A DNA stretch of 10,020 bases from CALCLY01 sp900552775 (lineage in GTDB: Bacteria; Bacillota; Clostridia; UMGS1883; UMGS1540): contig CALCLY010000018.1 of NCBI GenBank assembly GCA_937966555.1, positions 1 through 10,020 on the forward strand, given 5' to 3'. How positions within the stretch are numbered: the first letter of the stretch is position 1; each line of letters starts with the position of its first letter. The notes beneath the pieces were generated by a model. It was not told the origin of the DNA. It saw only the letters and a list, made by a program, of their open reading frames with translations, and made no database searches. Positions 1-5,883 of this stretch are shown here, in pieces. The position numbers and the translations under genes are program-made.

Positions 1-2
1 AT

Positions 3-1808
3 AAAAGCGGTGCCTTAAGATACGATTTGAAGGCAAACGCAGAATCTGAATTTAAAGGTGAAATTCACTATCCGCCTACTTTTTATAACGACAGTGAAAG
101 TCTGAAATGGATATTGCCAAAAGATTCCGGACTTTTGCTTTCGGCGCTTGATATGAACAGCTATATAAACAAACGAATGAGATTGGGCGAGTTTTACTGT
201 GCCGGCGGTCTTGACATGGCGTTTTTCGGCGGAGTAGATACTGCGTCAAATTCGGGATATTATGCTGTGATTGATACACCTGTTAACGGAGGTGTACTTT
301 ACCCTCAGTCACAAATCGGCGAAAAGCAAGGCTATTTGCCGACAATATACTTCTTCGGCGATAAGGATAAATGGGAGGAGGATCGCAGCGTACGATTTTT
401 CTTTGAAAGCACCGGAAGCTATGTTGATATTGCAAAAAAATACAGAGAAATCGCAAAAGAAAAGGGTTATGTGAAAACATATAAAGAAAAATCTGCCGAA
501 AACCCGTTGTGCCTGAAAACGGCAGACGCTCATAGAGTCGATCTTGCAATAGATGTAAGAGCGATAATGAATTATTTCGATAAGCTGTCGGAAGCGGGAA
601 TAAGTAATGTCATGACACGTGTCGCCGATGTGCGCGATACCGCGCAGGGCGCAAGCTATGTTGATTTACAAAGTCTCATTGATACCGGAATATTCAAGAA
701 AATTAAAGAACGCTATCCTGAAGCGCTGCTTTACGAATACCTTAATCCGCGCGATATTTTTTTAGAGCCCGGCGAGGATGATTTAGATGAAGATTTTGCC
801 GCCTTTGCAGAGCCTTATTTACTGGAGGGACGCACCGGTAAAAACTTTACCGGGTGGACAGATATTACCGGTGTTACGGCTTATATAGCATGCCCCGAAT
901 TTTACCTTAAATATCTTCAGTACAGAATGAAAAAATATCCGCTTACGGCGTATCCCACTACGGTTAAGTTTATAGATATACTGGGCACCTGTTCGTTGGG
1001 TGAGGGAGTTTGCTATAATAAAAATCATCCCTCAGACAGAAAAAAACTTTACAATATTAAAAAAGAAATGCTAAAAGCGGTCATTGATTTAGGAGCGGAT
1101 ATTCATACCGAAGGCGCTGCGGAATATATGGTTCCGTATGCCACCAGCTTTGAAGGATCACTCGGATTTATGAATATACCCGGCACATATCCGTCTTCCG
1201 TGGATATGCTGGATTCGGATCACGGCACTGCAAATATCAACGAACGTATACCGCTGTGGCAGCTGGTGTTTCACGATTGCGCAGGAACATACTGGCATTG
1301 GGAGTTTGGGAATCTCGACCTTGAAAAACGCAATGAGCATTGCGATTTATATAGCCTCCTTTACGGCGAAAAGGGTATGTTTCTCCCGAATTATAACACT
1401 ACTTTCCCGGGTACGGGATTCTTTTCGACCATGCTTGAGCGAATGAAAAAATTGAATACCGTTTACAAAAATGTTGCAACCGATGAAATGACCAATCATG
1501 AATTCTTAACCAACGACGGAACAGTCCAGAAAACAACCTTTTCATCGGGAATGAGTGTTGTGGTTAATTTTTCCGAGGAGAAGGAATATACAAGCGATTC
1601 AATTTCGGTAAAACCGTGGGATTATACAATTTTGGATAAGGACGGAAAAATGACTGCAAAGAACGGAAATATTACCGATAGCGGTAAAACAAAAACTGAA
1701 ATTATGCCGAAATGGGGATTGGCAGCGGTTTTGGCGGGAATGTTTGCCTTGATAGGATTTACAGTTGCCGGAGCAATAGTTTACATAAAAAGGAGAAAAA
1801 AGATATGA
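3..1808 (+). CDS. Membrane-anchored glycosidase-like protein, 5'-truncated by the window edge
   Basis: The frame is open from the first bases of the window. A TTG at 27 is a possible start, but it has no ribosome binding site and the frame continues upstream, so I read this as the C-terminal ~601 residues of a longer protein. The body alternates hydrophobic strands and helices as in a TIM-barrel glycosidase. It has conserved-looking acidic or aromatic patches such as LGEGVCYNKNHPSDRK (near 990-1040) and IPLWQLVFHDCAG (near 1248-1290), then a small beta-rich C-terminal part. From memory this resembles the large uncharacterised DUF5696-type proteins, distantly like GH101/GH129 enzymes; I cannot confirm the family or name catalytic residues. 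The end (1716-1787) encodes a ~24-residue hydrophobic helix followed by KRRKK, a typical C-terminal membrane anchor with the body outside the cell. No LPxTG precedes it. The stop overlaps the next start (ATGA), implying translational coupling to the GH27 gene. Confidence 0.7.
   Translation, partial: KSGALRYDLKANAESEFKGEIHYPPTFYNDSESLKWILPKDSGLLLSALDMNSYINKRMRLGEFYCAGGLDMAFFGGVDTASNSGYYAVIDTPVNGGVLYPQSQIGEKQGYLPTIYFFGDKDKWEEDRSVRFFFESTGSYVDIAKKYREIAKEKGYVKTYKEKSAENPLCLKTADAHRVDLAIDVRAIMNYFDKLSEAGISNVMTRVADVRDTAQGASYVDLQSLIDTGIFKKIKERYPEALLYEYLNPRDIFLEPGEDDLDEDFAAFAEPYLLEGRTGKNFTGWTDITGVTAYIACPEFYLKYLQYRMKKYPLTAYPTTVKFIDILGTCSLGEGVCYNKNHPSDRKKLYNIKKEMLKAVIDLGADIHTEGAAEYMVPYATSFEGSLGFMNIPGTYPSSVDMLDSDHGTANINERIPLWQLVFHDCAGTYWHWEFGNLDLEKRNEHCDLYSLLYGEKGMFLPNYNTTFPGTGFFSTMLERMKKLNTVYKNVATDEMTNHEFLTNDGTVQKTTFSSGMSVVVNFSEEKEYTSDSISVKPWDYTILDKDGKMTAKNGNITDSGKTKTEIMPKWGLAAVLAGMFALIGFTVAGAIVYIKRRKKI
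1791..1795 (+). promoter_or_regulatory. Ribosome binding site for the GH27 gene, inside the upstream gene
   Basis: AGGAG lies 9 nt before the ATG at 1805. It fixes that start in preference to the upstream in-frame ATG at 1712, which would add 31 residues encoded within the previous gene's membrane-anchor region. The same bases encode Arg residues of the KRRKK tail of the upstream protein. Confidence 0.75.
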
Positions 1809-2929
1809 TAGTTAATAAACCGCCTATGGGCTGGAACACATGGAATACATTTATGGAAGACATTGATGAAGAAAAGGTAAAGGCCAGTGCCGATGCTTTA
1901 GCAGCAAGCGGACTTGACAAGGCAGGATATAATTATTTGGTAATAGATGACGGCTGGAGTGAAAAACGCAGAGATTCTAACGGAAGGTTGGTTCCGGACA
2001 AAAAACGTTTTCCCAATGGGATGAAAAGCCTTTCGGATTATGTTCACTCAAAGGGATTAAAGTTCGGTATGTATTCCGATGTCGGAAATTGGACCTGCGC
2101 ACTTTATCCCGGAAGCTATCAGTTTGAGTATATTGATGCGCAGACTTTTGCCGAATGGGGCGTAGATTTCCTGAAATATGATTACGGCAACAAGCCTATG
2201 GGGACTCACGGCAAGCTTTTATACAGAAGAATGGGAGCGGCACTTGCCACATGCGGCAGAGATATTCTTTTCAGTGCATGCAGCTGGGGTACCGATGAAA
2301 CTCATGAATGGATAAAGACTACCGGCGCTCATATGTGGCGTTCGACACATGATCTTTTTAATTCATGGGAGTCGCTTAACGATATTGCGCGCTCTCAGGT
2401 TGCGCTTCAGCCTTATAACGGCCAGGGCTGCTTTAATGATATGGATATGCTCATAGTAGGTCTTCACGATACAAAATTACCGGGTGACGGTTGTAACGAC
2501 ACGGAATATAAAACACATTTCGCTCTTTGGTGCGTGCTCGGTTCGCCATTGATGATCGGCGGAGATATAAGGGATATGAAAAAGGAGCATATTGAGCTTT
2601 TATCCAACAAAGAGCTGATCAAAATAGATCAGGATGAAGCATACAGGCAGGCATTCCTGGCAAGCTATGGTCCGGATGTTCCGGTTTGGGTCCGTATGCT
2701 TTCAAACGGCGATTACGCAATCGGGCTTTTCAATTTGACCGACGAAGAGGGCAGAGCACAGTTTTGCCTTCCGGATTTGGGAATAGATCGCAGCACCGGA
2801 AAAACCCTTCAACTGAAAAATGTATTCACCGGCGAAGAAAAAACAGTTTATAACGGCATTTATGCGGAATTTTTAAAGCCGCATGATTGTACTGTTTTCA
2901 GAGCAAAAATAGTACCGGAATCGTTTTAA
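1805..2929 (+). CDS. GH27 alpha-galactosidase-type glycoside hydrolase
   Basis: This is a retaining exo-glycosidase of 374 residues. It opens with the GH27 signature PPMGWNTWN (residues 6-14), then YNYLVIDDGW (42-51). The expected nucleophile is Asp126 in FLKYDYGN and the expected acid/base is Asp183 in MWRSTHD, matching the WR...D motif of family members. NDMDMLIVG (211-219) corresponds to the usual NDPDML loop with Pro replaced by Met. The barrel is followed by the usual C-terminal beta-sandwich (about 290-374). There is no signal peptide, so it is probably cytoplasmic and acts on imported oligosaccharides. Typical GH27 substrates are alpha-galactosides, but the family also includes alpha-N-acetylgalactosaminidases and beta-L-arabinopyranosidases, so specificity is open. 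The start at 1805 has AGGAG 9 nt upstream and overlaps the previous stop by 4 nt. The nucleophile motif lacks the Cys that often follows (KYDNC in many members). Confidence 0.93.
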   Translation: MIVNKPPMGWNTWNTFMEDIDEEKVKASADALAASGLDKAGYNYLVIDDGWSEKRRDSNGRLVPDKKRFPNGMKSLSDYVHSKGLKFGMYSDVGNWTCALYPGSYQFEYIDAQTFAEWGVDFLKYDYGNKPMGTHGKLLYRRMGAALATCGRDILFSACSWGTDETHEWIKTTGAHMWRSTHDLFNSWESLNDIARSQVALQPYNGQGCFNDMDMLIVGLHDTKLPGDGCNDTEYKTHFALWCVLGSPLMIGGDIRDMKKEHIELLSNKELIKIDQDEAYRQAFLASYGPDVPVWVRMLSNGDYAIGLFNLTDEEGRAQFCLPDLGIDRSTGKTLQLKNVFTGEEKTVYNGIYAEFLKPHDCTVFRAKIVPESF

Positions 2930-2942
2930 TTTTACTTAAAAC

Positions 2943-2989
2943 GGGCGAAAGAATAAGGTTAACTTTTCTCTCGCCCTTATTTTGTTTTT
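2943..2989 (+). terminator. Rho-independent terminator after the GH27 gene
   Basis: The arms at 2943-2953 (GGGCGAAAGAA) and 2966-2976 (TTCTCTCGCCC) form an 11-bp stem with one A-C mismatch and a 12-nt loop. A T-rich tract (2977-2989, broken by one A and one G) follows directly. It lies 13 nt after the GH27 stop and 25 nt before the next start codon, so it either ends the upstream operon or acts as an attenuator for the GH127 gene. Confidence 0.8.
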
Positions 2990-3004
2990 CAAAAATATAC
3001 GAGT

Positions 3005-3008
3005 GGAG
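3005..3008 (+). promoter_or_regulatory. Ribosome binding site that points to the frameshifted GH127 start
   Basis: GGAG sits 6 nt before the ATG at 3015. The uninterrupted downstream frame offers an ATG only at 3139, which has no Shine-Dalgarno-like sequence in front of it. This supports 3015 as the original start even though its frame stops at 3099-3101. Confidence 0.6.
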
Positions 3009-3014
3009 AATTTT

Positions 3015-4845
3015 ATGAGCGAAAACATAATACAAGAGCTGCATGATGAAATGGAAGCTGAATATAAAATAATACAGTCCTCGAAAAAAAAAGGCAGATG
3101 ACCCTGCATGCTGGAAACCTGTAGAATATAAAACCTTTATGCCGCAAACAGGCGTAAAACTTATGGGCGGTATTTTTCAAAAAATGTTTTTTCAAAACAA
3201 GGCGTATATAAAAGAATCGTATAGGTACAAGGATTATTGCAAAGATAAAACCTGGATAGAAGCGCTTGCGGATTTGGAGGGGAACGGTTGGTATCCGTGG
3301 CTGCCTGCCTCAAATGACGGCAGAATGCTCGGCGGTGCAGCAAATATATTGCGTTGGGAAAATGATCCTGAACTTAAAAAAATTGTCGAGGACATTTTAT
3401 CCCGTATTGAAAGTCAAATGCGCGAAGACGGTTATTATAATTATTATTCGGAGAATGATTCGTATGATTGCAGAAATTTACCGAATGATACCGAAAAGAA
3501 AAAGCTGTTCAGCGAAAGAAAGAATTACGATCGTGTGTTTTGGACTCGGGGAATGATAGCGGCGGGTATGGCAGGTTATACCGACGCTTATGCTGTGCTT
3601 CGCCGTATGTACGATTGGTTTAACGGCGCGGAAAAATATCTTCCGGATATGCTTATGGGCTATAATGCCACCAACGGATTGCCGGGCGGTCCTTTGGTTT
3701 ATCATACCCCGATTGGCAGGACTGAGGATATGACCGTTACGCAGCGCTTTTACGATCAGGATTATCTGATAAATGCGTTTATAAAGCGTATTCCCGAAAG
3801 CTTCAGTCATTACCCGGGAGAAAGACCCCACTGTTATGAATTATTGGCGGTTGAAGCAATGCTCGATGAGTACCGGGCTACCGGGGAAAAGCGATACTTA
3901 GACGCCGCTTTAGGTGCTTGGGAAATTTTCAACGGCGGATATGAACAAATAGGCGGCAGCGTTGCCATTTGCGAGGGTGGAGGGCCATATCCGTACGGCT
4001 CGCTTTATATAACAACTGGGCATGTCGGCGAAACCTGCGGCAGCGTATTTTGGATTTTTATAAATCAGCACTTGCTGCAATTATTTCCTGACGAAGAGAA
4101 ATATGCTTTTGAAATCGAACAATCCCTTTACAATGTTTTAGCCGCCTGCAGAACACCGGAAAACCGATGCAGATATCATAACAAAATGCACGGGAAAAAG
4201 GAAAAGGGCGATTTTGCAGGCTCATGCTGCGAGGCATCAAGCACTTTGCTACTTTCGGATTTGCCAAGCTATATTTATACCGTATCCGAAAACAGCGTGA
4301 CGGTTAATACCTTTGCGGCTTCAATATTGGAAAACGACATAGCCTTAATTAAAACCGAAACCGATTTTCCGTATTCAAACGAAGTAAAAATCACTGCGTC
4401 GGCAAAAAAAGAAAAAAACATCTTTTTGCGTATTCGTATTCCCGGTTGGAACGCCGGAAATCTTGATATTTATGAAGACGGCAATTTAATCGCGAGCGGA
4501 TTACCGGGCAGCTATTTGACTATTGGCGGCAATTTTGAAAATGAGAGAATTTTCACATTTAAGCTTTCGGCAAGGCTTGAAAAACACGATTATCACGGCT
4601 GGGATCAGGTTGAAGGCAAAAAACGTTTCGCTGTTATGTACGGACCTGTGCTTATGGCATTTCGCGGCAATTTTGACGAAAAAACGGTGCCGGCGGTTGC
4701 TGTTGATACTAACGATAAATATTTGGGCTTTAAAAAAACATCCGAATTACATTTTACCGTGCCATCGGAAATACCGCTTGAGGCTGTGCCGTATTTTGAA
4801 ATACAGCGTGAAACCTTTACCTGCTTTCCCGTGACGGAAAAATGA
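3015..4845 (+). CDS. GH127/DUF1680-type beta-L-arabinofuranosidase-like protein with an apparent frameshift near its start
   Basis: The uninterrupted part runs 3139-4845 (568 residues). Its layout is that of the GH127-like (DUF1680) enzymes: an alpha/alpha barrel followed by beta domains, the latter containing FLRIRIPGWN and RFAVMYGPVLMAF. In the characterised beta-L-arabinofuranosidase HypBA1, zinc is held by a Glu and three Cys, one of which is the nucleophile. Here GETCG (Glu298, Cys300) and SCCE (Cys363, Cys364), numbered from 3139, match that set, and Glu279 (CEGGGPYPYG) is a candidate acid/base. No signal peptide is seen, so it is probably cytoplasmic. A well-spaced GGAG and ATG lie at 3005/3015, but that frame stops at 3099. 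Removing one base in the A9 run at 3084-3092 would join the frames into one protein of 609 residues. Either the gene is mutated, the sequence has a homopolymer error, or slippage rescues expression. Exact substrate within the GH127-related families is uncertain. Confidence 0.85.
3084..3092 (+). other. A9 homopolymer at the frame junction of the GH127 gene
   Basis: Nine consecutive A bases follow 23 codons of the frame starting at 3015. The downstream frame is open back to 3073, so the two frames overlap across this run. One base fewer (or two more) gives a continuous reading frame. Long A runs are known sites of polymerase slippage and of sequencing error. Confidence 0.75.
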
Positions 4846-4866
4846 CAATATTAAAAAACAGCTTAC

Positions 4867-4871
4867 GGAGG
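4867..4871 (+). promoter_or_regulatory. Ribosome binding site of the PfkB kinase gene
   Basis: GGAGG lies 10 nt before the ATG at 4882, within the 36-nt gap after the GH127 stop. No terminator is visible in that gap, so the two genes are probably co-transcribed. Confidence 0.75.
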
Positions 4872-4881
4872 TCTGTATTGT

Positions 4882-5781
4882 ATGAAAATACTGAGTTTTG
4901 GTTCGATGAATATAGATAATACTTATTCGGTAGATGAATTCGTTCAACCCGGAGAAACTATGACTGCTAAAAATCTTTCAAAGTTTTGCGGCGGCAAGGG
5001 ACTTAATCAATCGATTGCACTGGCTTCTGCCGGAGCGGACGTTGCTCATTTCGGCTGCGTCGGTGAGGACGGTTATATACTTTTAGATATGCTTAAAAGC
5101 CGCGGTGTCAATACCGATTCAGTAATAAAAATTGACAATATTACAAGCGGTCACGCTATAATACAGGTTGACAGTCACGGACAAAATTCAATTTTGCTTT
5201 ATCCGGGTGCCAATCGCCGAATGACTCCGGAGCTAATAGACAGAGAACTTGAAAAATACAGTTGCGGCGATTGGCTTTTGATACAAAACGAAACAAATTG
5301 TCTTGAATATATTATGCGTGCCGCAAATAAAAAAGGGATGAAGATAGCCTTTAATCCTTCCCCGATGGATGGAACGGTTTCCACACTGCCGCTGGAGCTT
5401 GTTGATTTGTTTTTGGTAAACGAAATTGAAGGTGCGGCCGTTACAGGAAAAGAAATTACAGAGGAAATAACGGAAGAGTTTGAAAAACTGTTTCCGAATG
5501 CAGCGGTTATTTTGACATTGGGCAAAAAAGGCAGTATTTTTAAAAGCGAAAAGGATATGTTGTTCCAGCCGAGCTATTGCGGCACAGTAAAGGATACTAC
5601 CGGTGCGGGAGATACTTATACGGGATTTTTCATTGCAAATTACATTAACGGCGTTTCACCGCAGGAATGTATGCGAATTGCCGCAATGGCATCTACCGTT
5701 CAGATATCCCGTGATGGTGCCGCAATAGCAATACCGACGAAGCAAGAGGTATTAAATGCTTTAAAGAATCACTGCCGCTGA
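4882..5781 (+). CDS. rbsK: Ribokinase-like PfkB-family sugar kinase
   Basis: This 299-residue protein aligns along its whole length with ribokinase as I recall the E. coli enzyme, and its length is usual for the family. It transfers the ATP gamma-phosphate to a sugar hydroxyl in the cytoplasm. Motifs visible are GSMNID (7-12), the first PfkB signature GGKGLNQ (37-43), QNE (Glu137), NPSPMDG, NEIEG, and the second signature DTTGAGDT (238-245) with catalytic base Asp244 and the anion-hole GAG. The sugar contacts known in ribokinase (the Asp of GSxNxD, the Asn of GGKGxNQ, the Glu near 137, and the base Asp) are all kept, suggesting a furanose pentose-like substrate. However, no ribose transporter or RbsD is nearby, so the true substrate may be a different sugar released by the neighbouring glycosidases. 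It follows the GH127 gene by 36 nt and precedes the glycyl radical enzyme by 102 nt. Confidence 0.88.
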   Translation: MKILSFGSMNIDNTYSVDEFVQPGETMTAKNLSKFCGGKGLNQSIALASAGADVAHFGCVGEDGYILLDMLKSRGVNTDSVIKIDNITSGHAIIQVDSHGQNSILLYPGANRRMTPELIDRELEKYSCGDWLLIQNETNCLEYIMRAANKKGMKIAFNPSPMDGTVSTLPLELVDLFLVNEIEGAAVTGKEITEEITEEFEKLFPNAAVILTLGKKGSIFKSEKDMLFQPSYCGTVKDTTGAGDTYTGFFIANYINGVSPQECMRIAAMASTVQISRDGAAIAIPTKQEVLNALKNHCR

Positions 5782-5883
5782 TATGTGAAATTATTTTTTG
5801 CAAATTGCATTGGTAATACGGAGCAAAATTAAAGTGAAAATGACAAATGTCTCTAAAGAATTTTGTGAAAGTGGGTTTTAATT
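5782..5883 (+). other. Intergenic gap before the glycyl radical enzyme gene
   Basis: This 102-nt AT-rich gap has no convincing terminator. A TTGCAT at 5805-5810 could be a -35, but no good -10 lies at the right distance. A small palindrome GACA-AA-TGTC (5842-5851) and a 6-bp inverted repeat TTTTGC/GCAAAA (5796-5801, 5823-5828) are present but short enough to be chance. A separate promoter for the radical enzyme pair is possible but not shown. Confidence 0.3.

Noticed and set aside
1712..1804. Upstream in-frame start that would extend the GH27 protein by 31 residues
   Set aside because: The extension overlaps the upstream gene's anchor region out of frame, and the ATG at 1805 has a well-spaced AGGAG and begins right before the family's PPMGWNTWN motif.
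3478..3831. 117-codon minus-strand open frame opposite the GH127 gene
   Set aside because: It is antisense to a strongly supported coding region and its translation shows no family motif.
5842..5851. GACA-AA-TGTC palindrome before the glycyl radical enzyme gene, considered as an operator
   Set aside because: The arms are only 4 bp and do not match the FNR, CRP or Rex site patterns I know; chance is a sufficient explanation.
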